Part shown: in pieces, positions 17,240 to 24,830 of the stretch
Numbering within the stretch: the stretch's first letter is position 1
Layout of the letters: each line of letters starts with the position of its first letter
Source of the DNA: Planctomycetaceae bacterium
GTDB taxonomy: Bacteria; Planctomycetota; Planctomycetia; Pirellulales; Pirellulaceae
Length of the DNA stretch: 64,000 nt
NCBI GenBank assembly: GCA_012729315.1
Contig: JAAYDI010000163.1
Coordinates: 19,413-83,412 of the forward strand
Direction: 5' to 3'
The notes under the pieces: model-generated
Told to the model about the DNA's origin: nothing
The model's database searches: none
The model's input: the letters and a program-made list of their open reading frames with translations, nothing else
Translations under genes and position numbers: made by a program

Positions 17240-18301
17240 ATGAGCCATGCCGACGCGACACCGAGAATCCTCATCACGCGGCTCAGTGCCGTGGGGGACT
17301 GCATCCTGACGCTTCCCCTGGCCTGTGCGCTGCGCCGCCATTTCCCGCAGGCTGAACTGATGTGGGCCGTGGAGCCGTTGGCGGCCACGCTCCTGTCGCG
17401 GCACCCGGCCATCGATCGACTGATCGTCGTGCCCAAAGGCTGGCTCAAGTCCCCCCGCCTGATTCGCACGCTCCGACGCCGCCTGATGTCGCTCCACTGC
17501 GACTGCGTGCTGGATCCGCAGAGTCTCACGAAGAGCAGTCTGCTGGGCTGGTTCAGCGGCGCACGCCGCCGGATCGGGTTTGCCCGGCCGCAGGGTCGCG
17601 AAGTGGCGCCGTGGGTCAACACCGAGTGCATCGAGCGCGGTGATTCGACCCATATCGTGGACGCGTCGCTGCGTCTGCTGACCGCGCTGGGGATCACCGC
17701 CCCGGACGTGCAGTTCAATCTGCCGGCGCTGCCGCAGGCCGACGCGTATGTCGATGCATTTGTGCGCAGCGCGTGCCTGGCGGGTGGGTATGCGGTAATC
17801 AACGGAGCGGCGAGCTGGAGATCCAAGCAATGGCCGGCCGACCGCCTGGGACGTGTGGCGCGGCATCTGGGCGAGCGCTACGAGCTGCCGACGGTAGTGG
17901 CATGGGCGGGCAGGCGGGAGGCAACGCTGGCTCAGCACATCATCTCCAAATCAGGAGGGCATGCCCTGCAGGCCCCCGCGACCAGTCTGCCGCAACTTGC
18001 CACGCTCATGCGCCGCGCCCGCCTGGTGGTCAGCGCCGATACCGGTCCGCTGCACCTGGCCGCCGCGGTGGGAACTCCCTGTATTGGGCTCTACGGGCCA
18101 ACGCGCGTGGAACTCTCGGGCCCGTATGGACCCCAGCACATCACGATCCAGGCGGACTGCCCACCGGCCGCCAGCCGGCACCAGCGGCGGACGGACGAAT
18201 CGGCCATGCGCAGCATCACGACCGAACAGGTGTGTGAGGCCTGCGACATGCTGCTGGGCCGCCTGCCGGCTGCCACCGCGCCGCAGACACACGCCGCCTG
18301 A
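17240..18301 (+). CDS. Glycosyltransferase family 9 (ADP-heptose LPS heptosyltransferase type)
   Basis: A 353-residue GT9 protein. The N-terminal Rossmann half begins ILITRLSAVGDCILTLPL, matching the heptosyltransferase start (RxSxxGDxxxtxP). The C-terminal half carries the nucleotide-sugar site (VINGAASWRSKQWPADRLGRVA; SADTGPLHLAAAVGTPCIGLYGPT). Such enzymes add heptose or related sugars to lipopolysaccharide core on the cytoplasmic face of the inner membrane, which fits a diderm cell. The sugar specificity cannot be read from sequence. It lies 10 bp after the lipoprotein gene. Confidence 0.9.
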   Translation: MSHADATPRILITRLSAVGDCILTLPLACALRRHFPQAELMWAVEPLAATLLSRHPAIDRLIVVPKGWLKSPRLIRTLRRRLMSLHCDCVLDPQSLTKSSLLGWFSGARRRIGFARPQGREVAPWVNTECIERGDSTHIVDASLRLLTALGITAPDVQFNLPALPQADAYVDAFVRSACLAGGYAVINGAASWRSKQWPADRLGRVARHLGERYELPTVVAWAGRREATLAQHIISKSGGHALQAPATSLPQLATLMRRARLVVSADTGPLHLAAAVGTPCIGLYGPTRVELSGPYGPQHITIQADCPPAASRHQRRTDESAMRSITTEQVCEACDMLLGRLPAATAPQTHAA

Positions 18302-18470
18302 CCCGACCTCTGCAGGTTCCTCCCGCGTCCGGCGGCCACACTGTAGACTGGACAGCGCCGAGCGATCCGCCGCGGCCCGGGCGCTGCCTGCCGCCCATGG
18401 TGCCGGGCTGCACAGTGAGTGCCCGGATCCTCCAGACTGAACCGTTCCGTCATGTTTGCTCCCGACCAAT

Positions 18471-19313
18471 ATGCAATATGCACTGCTCGACTTTGGGGCC
18501 GGTCGCAAGCTGGAACGCTTCGGCCAGCTGGTGGTGGATCGACCTGCGCCGGCAGCGCAACAGGCGGTCCGTGCCGATCCGGCACGCTGGGCGGCCGCTG
18601 GCGCTCGCTACACACGCGGCGACGCGGCGCGGGGCACCTGGGCCGTTACCGGGCCGCTGCCGGAGCCCTGGTGTCTGTGTCACGGACCGCTGGTGCTGGA
18701 ACTCCAGTGTGCTCCGTCCGGCGCTGTGGGGGCGTATCCCGAACAGGCCGAGAACTGGGACTGGCTCGGCCGGCAGGTGCGCTCTGCGGGCCGCACGCTC
18801 AACGTGCTCAACCTGTTCGCCTACACGGGGGCCAGCACGCTGGCGGCAGCGGCGGCGGGAGCGCGCGTCGTCCATGTGGATGCGGCCCGGCCGGTGGTGG
18901 CCTGGGCTCGCCGCAACGCGGCCCTGTCACACCTGGAGGCGGCGCCCGTGCGATGGCTGGTGGACGACGCCCGCAAGTTCGTCGATCGCGAGTTGCGGCG
19001 CGGCCGCCACTATGACGGTGTGATTCTGGACCCGCCGACGTACGGACACGGTCCCCAGGCCCAGCCGTGGGAGTTGGCACGCGATCTGCCCGGCCTGCTG
19101 GATGCCTGCGGCCGCTTGACGCGGCGTGCACCGGCGTTCATGTTGCTCACGTGCCACACGCCGACGATCGGGCCGGTACAGCTGGAGGCCCTGTTGGCCG
19201 ACACGCTGAGTGGCCCGAGCCGACGCGGTGTGCTGGCCCGCCCCCTGGTGCTGCGAACGGCCGACGGGCGCGAGTTGTCAAGTGGCGTGGTCGCGCGCTG
19301 GCCAGCCGTGTGA
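18471..19313 (+). CDS. Class I SAM-dependent methyltransferase (RlmK/RlmI-like)
   Basis: A 280-residue Rossmann methyltransferase. The SAM-binding motif I is LNLFAYTGASTLAAAAAGA with the acidic residue in VVHVDAA. The catalytic-type motif is LDPPTYGHG, the DPPxxxxg pattern of the 23S rRNA methyltransferases RlmI/RlmK-L. The RNA-binding PUA domain of RlmI is absent, so the target is uncertain. The ATG at 18471 (MQYALLDFGAG) was preferred to a TTG 15 bases upstream. It precedes a SpoU-type RNA methyltransferase by 46 bp, and the pair is probably co-transcribed for RNA modification. Confidence 0.8.
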   Translation: MQYALLDFGAGRKLERFGQLVVDRPAPAAQQAVRADPARWAAAGARYTRGDAARGTWAVTGPLPEPWCLCHGPLVLELQCAPSGAVGAYPEQAENWDWLGRQVRSAGRTLNVLNLFAYTGASTLAAAAAGARVVHVDAARPVVAWARRNAALSHLEAAPVRWLVDDARKFVDRELRRGRHYDGVILDPPTYGHGPQAQPWELARDLPGLLDACGRLTRRAPAFMLLTCHTPTIGPVQLEALLADTLSGPSRRGVLARPLVLRTADGRELSSGVVARWPAV

Positions 19314-19359
19314 ACGGCCGCAGCAGCGGCTGGGCGGGCCGCATGGGGAACGAGGCAAC

Positions 19360-20160
19360 ATGGCGTCACCAATCCACAGTCTGCACAATCCACGCATCAA
19401 ACAGGCACTGCGGCTGCGCGACCGGCGGGGGCGCACGCAGCAGTCGCGGATCATCATCGACGGTTGGCGGGAGACCTGCCGGGCGCTCGAGGGGAACGCC
19501 ACACCGCTGGAGCTGTTTGTCTGCGAGGAACTGCTCGCTGCACCCCAGCAGCACGCGCTGACGCAGCTGGCTGCAGCGCGGCGTGTGGAACTCACGCCGG
19601 TCAGCCGCGACGTGTTCCAGAGATTGGCGTTCGGTGAGCGCGGGGAAGGCGTCGTGCTGGTGGCCGCCTCGCCCCGCACCGCGCTGGATCAGATCCCGTC
19701 CGCCGACCAGGCCGTCATCGCCGTTCTGGAACGCGTTGAGAAACCGGGGAACCTGGGGGCCATCGTCCGGACAGCCGACGCGGCCGGACTGGCCGCCGTC
19801 GTGGTCGCTGACCCGAGTACCGACCTGTTCAACCCCAACGCCATCCGGGCCAGCCTCGGAGCGCTGTTTCACATGCCGGTGGCCGCCGCCAGCGCCGATG
19901 CGGTGCGCCGGTGGCTGGAGACGCGCGGCTGGAACGTCTACGCGGCGCGCGTGGACGCCGCCGTACCCTACACACACGTGCGCTACCGCCGCCCCTGCGC
20001 GATCGTCCTGGGAAGTGAGTCACAGGGGCTGTCGGAGGCCTGGCTGGGCGCCGGCATCCAGGCCGTGGCCCTGCCCATGCACGGGATCGTCGACAGCCTC
20101 AACGTGTCGGTGACCGCCGGCGTCCTGTTCTATGAAGTTCTGCGGCAGCAGGAGCTCTGA
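19360..20160 (+). CDS. SpoU/TrmH-family RNA 2'-O-methyltransferase
   Basis: A 266-residue protein with the SPOUT layout. An N-terminal substrate-binding domain (SLHNPRIKQALRLRDRRGR, typical of 23S rRNA or tRNA 2'-O-ribose methylases) leads into the knotted SAM domain: ERVEKPGNLGAIVRTADAAG (motif 1), IVLGSESQGLS (motif 2) and LPMHGIVDSLNVSVTAGVLFYE (motif 3). All three motifs are intact. The start at 19360 (MASPIHSLHNP) follows GAACGAGG. It is probably in one unit with the preceding methyltransferase. The exact nucleotide target is unknown. Confidence 0.9.
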   Translation: MASPIHSLHNPRIKQALRLRDRRGRTQQSRIIIDGWRETCRALEGNATPLELFVCEELLAAPQQHALTQLAAARRVELTPVSRDVFQRLAFGERGEGVVLVAASPRTALDQIPSADQAVIAVLERVEKPGNLGAIVRTADAAGLAAVVVADPSTDLFNPNAIRASLGALFHMPVAAASADAVRRWLETRGWNVYAARVDAAVPYTHVRYRRPCAIVLGSESQGLSEAWLGAGIQAVALPMHGIVDSLNVSVTAGVLFYEVLRQQEL

Positions 20161-20235
20161 TTGCCCGGCAAAGTCCCCCCACTTTCGCCAGGCTGGGCCC
20201 GTCGGCATGGCCGCGGGCGTTTTCCCCAAGAAACA

Positions 20236-20268
20236 CGTTAGACGAAACGCGCGGTTTCGGCTAACGTA
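20236..20268 (+). repeat. Imperfect 14-bp-arm inverted repeat, REP-like
   Basis: The left arm ACGTTAG-a-CGAAAC pairs with GTTTCG-g-CTAACGT around a GCGCG loop; the only mismatch is A opposite G. It lies between the SpoU gene and the MaoC gene. There is no T-run, so it is not a classical terminator. GTTAG/CTAAC-armed palindromes are known to me as dispersed repeats in planctomycete genomes, which is the basis of the REP-like label. Confidence 0.6.
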
Positions 20269-20331
20269 AGCAGTGTGCAGAGCGTGTTGCGTGGGGGGAC
20301 GGTGGTCTCTGTGGGGAAGTAGCAGGACTGT

Positions 20332-20856
20332 ATGTCGGAGCCGCTGCATTTCGAAGACTTGGCCGTGGGTGATCGCTGGACCAGTCTCGGTCGCACCATC
20401 ACCGAGACGGATATCGTCAATTTCGCCGGTGTGACGGGGGACTATGACCCGCTCCATGTCGACCATGAGTACGCGCGGCAGACACCGTTCGGCAAGCCCA
20501 TCGCTCAGGGGCTGCTCGGGCTCTCGCTGGTCGCGGGGCTGGCCAGCCACTACCCGTCAGTACGCACGATCGCGTTTATGAAGATCGAGAAGTGGGAGTT
20601 CCTCAAGCCCATCTATATCGGCGATACCGTGCACGCGGAAACGGAAGTCATCGGGAAGCATGCCAACGGGCGGCGGACCGGGTTCGTCACGTGGCGGCGG
20701 CAATTGATCAACCAGACGGGCGCTGTGGTACAGTCCGGCATCTTCCAGACGCTCGTGGCGGTTGCCAAGGTCCAGCGTGCTCCCACGACTGTGGCCACCA
20801 GCGCGCCGAGCGCGCACGTGGCCGAGAAGCGGGCCGAGAAGCGGATTGTGGGCTAG
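20332..20856 (+). CDS. MaoC-like hot-dog fold hydratase or dehydratase
   Basis: A 174-residue single hot-dog protein. The MaoC/R-hydratase signature is present as TGDYDPLHVDHEYARQTPFGKPIAQGLL, with the catalytic Asp-His pair D and H in DYDPLHVDHE. The family hydrates enoyl-CoA or related acyl thioesters; the substrate here is not apparent. The last 35 residues are an Ala/Arg/Lys-rich tail outside the fold. The start ATG follows AGCAGGA by 5 bases. It converges on folD, and both genes share the palindrome CTAG as overlapping stop codons (20853-20856). Confidence 0.85.
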   Translation: MSEPLHFEDLAVGDRWTSLGRTITETDIVNFAGVTGDYDPLHVDHEYARQTPFGKPIAQGLLGLSLVAGLASHYPSVRTIAFMKIEKWEFLKPIYIGDTVHAETEVIGKHANGRRTGFVTWRRQLINQTGAVVQSGIFQTLVAVAKVQRAPTTVATSAPSAHVAEKRAEKRIVG

Positions 20857-21740
20857 GCCGCTGCCGGACACTGGATGCGCGCGGCTTGAAGCGTGTTGCC
20901 CAACAGCATGGCGACAGTCATCGGCCCGACGCCGCCCGGAACGGGCGTGATGTGCGCCGCCACCTGCTTCACTGCGGCGTAGTCGACATCCCCCACCAGC
21001 CCGTCGGCCGTGCGACTGATCCCCACGTCGATGACGGTCGCTCCCGGTTGCACCATCGCCGCGCTGACGAAACGCGGTACGCCAATTGCCGCGACCAGGA
21101 TGTCGGCCTGCCGCGTGATTTCCGGTAGCCCCACCGTGCGGCTGTGACAGACCGTCACGGTGGCGTTGGCCGCCTCGGGGCCCAGCGGCGAGGTGCGCTG
21201 CATGAACAGGTTGGCCATCGGTTTGCCCACAATGTCGCTGCGGCCGACCACCACTACGTGCCTGCCGCTGACGGCAATACCGTGACGATGGAGCATCTGT
21301 TGGATGCCGTGTGGCGTGCACGGCAGGAACCGAGGACGCCCCTGCACCAGGAGCCCGACGTTCTCCGGATGAAACGCATCCACGTCCTTCAAGGGCGCGA
21401 CCGCGTCCAGAACCCGCGCGGAATCCACATGGGCCGGCAACGGCGTCTGCACCAGAATCCCGTGCACCTGTGTGTCGGCGTTCAGACGCGCGATCAGATT
21501 CAATAGCTCAGCCTCGGACGTCTCGGCCGGCAGCCGATGCAGGATGCTGGAGATCCCCGCCTCCTGGCACGCCCGCTGCTTGTTACGTACGTACACCTGG
21601 CTGCCCGGATCGTCCCCTACCAGGACGGCAGCCAGCGTGGGGACAACCCCCGTGGACGCGGAGAATGCAGTCACGTCCGCCGCGATTTCCGACCGGATCT
21701 GGCTGGCTAACGCTTTTCCGTTCAGGTCCACTGCCACCAT
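20853..21740 (-). CDS. folD: Methylenetetrahydrofolate dehydrogenase/cyclohydrolase
   Basis: A 295-residue bifunctional FolD that interconverts 5,10-methylene-, methenyl- and 10-formyl-tetrahydrofolate with NADP. Landmarks are YVRNKQRACQEAGI (with the catalytic Lys), ILVQTPLPAHVD, PLKDVDAFHPENVG, the nucleotide-binding VVVGRSDIVGKP and the C-terminal PVPGGVGPMTVAMLL. The length is as expected. The gene starts with ATG at 21740 and diverges from the FAH-family gene. Its TAG stop overlaps that of the converging MaoC gene in a shared CTAG. Confidence 0.95.
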   Translation of the reverse strand: MVAVDLNGKALASQIRSEIAADVTAFSASTGVVPTLAAVLVGDDPGSQVYVRNKQRACQEAGISSILHRLPAETSEAELLNLIARLNADTQVHGILVQTPLPAHVDSARVLDAVAPLKDVDAFHPENVGLLVQGRPRFLPCTPHGIQQMLHRHGIAVSGRHVVVVGRSDIVGKPMANLFMQRTSPLGPEAANATVTVCHSRTVGLPEITRQADILVAAIGVPRFVSAAMVQPGATVIDVGISRTADGLVGDVDYAAVKQVAAHITPVPGGVGPMTVAMLLGNTLQAARIQCPAAA

Positions 21741-21931
21741 GCCTGGCTCCTTCTGGTGCTGCCGCTACCTGGCGTCCTGTCCGACATAAGCCGCCATTCT
21801 ACGCGACTTCCCCCCAATTGCCAGCCGGAACCCGATCAAAGCCGCCCCAGCAAAGCAGATCACAAGTGGAGCGTCTCGACCGCCCGGGCCGCCGCACACT
21901 CATCCCCGGATCCCCAACAGGTTCTCTGCGC

Positions 21932-21940
21932 TGCTACAAT
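21932..21940 (+). promoter_or_regulatory. Extended -10 promoter element of the FAH-family gene
   Basis: TGCTACAAT matches an extended -10 box (TGnTAnAAT) and lies 37 bases before the first in-frame initiation region. No clear -35 is visible, as expected for extended -10 promoters. The same nonamer recurs upstream of the TPR gene and twice upstream of clpS. Confidence 0.5.
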
Positions 21941-21961
21941 TCCAGTGCGCCGCCGGCCCAG

Positions 21962-22001
21962 AAGGGAAGGACCGCGATGAAAAGGGAAGGACCGCGATGA
22001 A
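21962..22001 (+). repeat. 20-bp perfect tandem duplication of a ribosome-binding site plus start codon
   Basis: Two adjacent identical 20-bp units (21962-21981 and 21982-22001), each with GGGAAGGA followed by an ATG 7 bases later. The first ATG (21977) opens a seven-codon frame (MKREGPR) whose TGA overlaps the second ATG (21997) as ATGA. The second ATG begins the FAH-family protein. Confidence 0.95.
21977..22000 (+). CDS. Seven-codon leader ORF coupled to the FAH-family gene
   Basis: A minimal frame encoding MKREGPR, created by duplication of the initiation region. It has a full ribosome-binding site of its own, and its TGA overlaps the downstream ATG. Ribosomes starting at the first copy could therefore re-initiate on the real gene. 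The peptide itself need not be functional. Whether it is translated is not shown by sequence. Confidence 0.4.
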   Translation: MKREGPR

Positions 22002-22854
22002 GCTAGCCAAATACCGCCACCCCAACGGGACGATCCATGTCGGACTGATTGAAGATTTTACCGCAGTCCCGTTGAATCTCTCCGGAGGTCAGTATAACTG
22101 CCTGGCGGATGTGCTGGAGTCGGACAATCCGGCCGAAGTGACGGAGTTCCTGGCCGATCCGGATGGCCGCGTGTCGCTCGGCAAAGTGCTGTTGCTGCCG
22201 CCCATCGACCAGCAGGAGGTGTGGGCTGCCGGGGTGACATATCGGCGCAGCCAGGTGGCGCGCATCGCGGATTCGGCGGTGGCCCGCACGTGCTATGAGC
22301 AGGTCTACAAGGCGCCGCGGCCGGAGCTGTTCTTCAAGGCCACGCCACATCGCGTGGTGGGGCCCAACCAGCCGGTGCGTCTGCGGCGGGACTCGCAATG
22401 GACGGTGCCGGAGCCGGAACTGACGCTCGTGCTCAACTCGCATTTGCAGCTCGTCGGTTTCACGATCGGCAATGACATGAGTTCGCGGGATATTGGAGGG
22501 GAGAATCCGCTCTATTTGCCACAGGCCAAGATTTTCGACGCCTGCTGCAGCATTGGCCCGTGCATCACGCTGCCGGAGGCGATGCCGCCGGAGGATACCA
22601 TCCAGATCCAGATGAGCGTGCGGCGCGAGGAAGAAGTGGTATTTGCCGAGACGACGTCGGTCAGCCAGATGGCGCGCAGTTTTGACAATCTGATTGCGTG
22701 GCTCGCACGCGAGAACTCGTTCCCCGATGGCGTGTTCCTGCTGACCGGCACCGGCATTGTGCCTCCCGCCGAGTTCGCGCTGCGGGGGGGCGACGTCGTG
22801 GAGATTGCGATCTCGGGGGTCGGCACGCTGATCAATCCGGTGGTTCAGGGGTGA
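21997..22854 (+). CDS. Fumarylacetoacetate hydrolase (FAH) family protein
   Basis: A 285-residue protein of the FAH/2-hydroxyhepta-2,4-diene-1,7-dioate isomerase group, which cleaves or isomerises small keto-acid substrates with a divalent metal. The metal-ligand pattern is visible as VPEPELTLVLN (two acidic ligands) and TIGNDMSSRDIGGENPLYLPQAKIFD (Asp ligand). The block TGTGIVPPAEFALRGGDVVEI near the end is typical. The substrate is unknown; many such proteins in environmental bacteria act on sugar-acid or aromatic catabolites. Translation starts at the second copy of a duplicated initiation region. An extended -10 lies at 21932-21940. Confidence 0.85.
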   Translation: MKLAKYRHPNGTIHVGLIEDFTAVPLNLSGGQYNCLADVLESDNPAEVTEFLADPDGRVSLGKVLLLPPIDQQEVWAAGVTYRRSQVARIADSAVARTCYEQVYKAPRPELFFKATPHRVVGPNQPVRLRRDSQWTVPEPELTLVLNSHLQLVGFTIGNDMSSRDIGGENPLYLPQAKIFDACCSIGPCITLPEAMPPEDTIQIQMSVRREEEVVFAETTSVSQMARSFDNLIAWLARENSFPDGVFLLTGTGIVPPAEFALRGGDVVEIAISGVGTLINPVVQG

Positions 22855-22948
22855 GTGGGCTCCGCGCTTGCTGGTGGACAACCGTCGATGCCGGACACAG
22901 CAACCATGGCGCCGGTGGGGCTCCCGGCATCGTTGCGTCGGTTTGCCA

Positions 22949-22957
22949 TGCTACAAT
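22949..22957 (+). promoter_or_regulatory. Extended -10 promoter element of the TPR-protein gene
   Basis: TGCTACAAT, identical to the element before the FAH-family gene, directly precedes and overlaps the 13-bp tandem duplication at 22955-22980. It is about 185 bases upstream of the TPR gene start, giving a long 5' leader. Confidence 0.4.
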
Positions 22958-22980
22958 GCTACGACAAAATGCTACGACAA
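22955..22980 (+). repeat. 13-bp perfect tandem duplication in the TPR-gene leader
   Basis: AATGCTACGACAA occurs twice head to tail, just downstream of a TGCTACAAT element. In the same gap, two similar stretches (GACGCGCATCCG) recur at about 23018 and 23073. Confidence 0.9.
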
Positions 22981-23140
22981 TGTGCGACCTGAACGTTTGC
23001 CTGCGGTGCTGCGCGGACGCGCATCCGCAGGGTTCGATGTGGCGGCTGGTTGACGGCCGCTGGACCTGCGCTGACGCGCATCCGGCCTGAGCTCACGACG
23101 GCCGGTGGCGCGACGCAGGACGTGGGACAAGGAATGCCGG

Positions 23141-24769
23141 ATGAACAGACGAGCGATGCGATGGTGTTGTGTGGGTGGACTGGTGGCGCTGCTGGCGGGC
23201 CCTCTCCCGGCTCAGGACGGGCAGGCGGAACTGGACAAGGCGATGGACCTCAAGATGTCCGCCGACTCGCTCCAGGACCTGGCTCAGGTGGCCACCCTGT
23301 GCGAGCAGGCGCTGGACAAGGGGCTCACCAAAGATGATGAGGTCATTGCGCGGCAACTGCTGATCGGCGCTCTGTACGAACGGGCGGGGCGCATGTCCCA
23401 GCCGATTCTGTTCAGTGCCCCGCCAATGAACGACAAGCTCAAGGAGATGCGGGACCGTGTGATGCCGGACCTCGAGCGGATTCTCAAGCACGATCCGCAG
23501 TTCGGTCCAGCGCATCTGTTGACTGCCCAGCTCGAGTTGCTCGAGGGGGGCGACGTGCACCGCGCCCGCCAGGCGGTGGACCGGGCGGTCGAGCACCTGC
23601 AGGACGATCATAAGCTGCTGGCCGAAGCGCTCATCCTGCGCGGCCATTTGCCGGGCGCGACGCAGGACCCGCTGGCGGACCTCAATCGGGCAGTGGAGCT
23701 GGCTCCGGACGACGCCGATGTCTGGCAGGCCCGTGCGCTGTACTATCTGCAGCACGGCCAGGTGGAACAGGCCGTCAGCGACTGGAACAGCCTTGTGGAA
23801 CGCGATCCGGACAACTCGCTGATGCGGCTGGGAGTGGCCGAGCAGCTGATTAAGGTGGCGCAGTACGACGAGGCGTTGAAGCACATTGATCGGGTGTTGG
23901 AGAAGCAGCCCACGACACTGGCCTACACGCTGCGCGCGCAGCTGTGGACGCAGCAGGAGAAGTACGACGAAGCGGTACGGGATCTGAGCGAGGCGATCAA
24001 GCTCACGCCGGACGACCTGGGGCTGGTGTTGATGCGTGCCCGGCTCAACCACGTAGCGGGGCGGTATGACCTGGCACAGCAGGACGTCGACCGGGTGCTC
24101 GAACAGCATGCCGGCTCGCAGCGGGCCATCGAGCTGCGCAGCGCCATCCTGGCGGCGCGGGGCCTGTACGCCGAGGCGGCACGGGACGTTGAGCAGCTTC
24201 TCAAAGAGGACCCCGACAACGTGCTGCTGCAACTGCAGCTGGCCATCTATCTGAATGCCGGGAACCAGTCGCGGCGAGCGATCGAGGTATTCAGCCGCGT
24301 GCTGACACTCGATCCGCAGAACAGTCTGGCGCTGCGCGGCCGCGCTGACGCGTATCTGAATGTCGGCGAGCACCGCCAGGCGGTCGCCGACTACGAAGTG
24401 GTGGTCAAGCTGTCGGAGGCGGACTCGGGCGTTCTCAATAACTTCGCCTGGGTGCTGGCCACGTCGACCGAGGACGGCATTCGCGACGGGAAGCGGGCGC
24501 TGGAGATGGGGCTCAAGGCGTGCGAGCTGACCGAATACCAGCAGGCTCATATCCTGAGCACGTTGGCGGCCGCCTACGCGGAAAGCGGGGACTTCGACAA
24601 CGCGGTCAAGTGGTCGCGGAAATCGGTCGAACTGGGGGACCCGGACATCCAGGAACAGCTGCAGCAGGAGCTGGAGAGCTATCGCCAGAAGAAGCCCTGG
24701 CGGGAGAAGAAAGAGGAGCCGGTCCAGGCACCGGATCCGCCGCCGGCTGACGCGCCGGCGGAACACTGA
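23141..24769 (+). CDS. Secreted tetratricopeptide-repeat protein
   Basis: A 542-residue protein. The ATG at 23141 gives MNRRAMRWCCVGGLVALLAGPLPAQ, a Sec signal peptide. The rest is a chain of about ten TPR-like helical repeats of 34 residues (for example PDDADVWQARALYYLQHGQVEQAVSDW and PQNSLALRGRADAYLNVGEHRQAV), ending in a charged Pro-rich tail. It is probably a periplasmic scaffold for protein complexes; the partner is unknown. The upstream gap holds a possible promoter and a tandem duplication. It converges with uvrC. A CCGCAG-AGTATC-CTGCGG hairpin without a T-run (24775-24792) lies between the two genes. Confidence 0.8.
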   Translation: MNRRAMRWCCVGGLVALLAGPLPAQDGQAELDKAMDLKMSADSLQDLAQVATLCEQALDKGLTKDDEVIARQLLIGALYERAGRMSQPILFSAPPMNDKLKEMRDRVMPDLERILKHDPQFGPAHLLTAQLELLEGGDVHRARQAVDRAVEHLQDDHKLLAEALILRGHLPGATQDPLADLNRAVELAPDDADVWQARALYYLQHGQVEQAVSDWNSLVERDPDNSLMRLGVAEQLIKVAQYDEALKHIDRVLEKQPTTLAYTLRAQLWTQQEKYDEAVRDLSEAIKLTPDDLGLVLMRARLNHVAGRYDLAQQDVDRVLEQHAGSQRAIELRSAILAARGLYAEAARDVEQLLKEDPDNVLLQLQLAIYLNAGNQSRRAIEVFSRVLTLDPQNSLALRGRADAYLNVGEHRQAVADYEVVVKLSEADSGVLNNFAWVLATSTEDGIRDGKRALEMGLKACELTEYQQAHILSTLAAAYAESGDFDNAVKWSRKSVELGDPDIQEQLQQELESYRQKKPWREKKEEPVQAPDPPPADAPAEH

Positions 24770-24830
24770 GTATCCCGCAGAGTATCCTGCGGACCAGGCC
24801 GCCGGCCACGGTGCCCGGCGCGCACCGGTC

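Noticed and set aside
21311..22000. Plus-strand open frame running from inside folD into the FAH leader
   Set aside because: Antisense to folD for most of its length and Pro/Arg-rich. Only its last seven codons matter, as the duplicated leader ORF.
22955..22980. Possible CRISPR-type repeat
   Set aside because: Copies are adjacent with no spacers, and no cas genes are in the window. It is a simple tandem duplication. No CRISPR array is present anywhere in the window.
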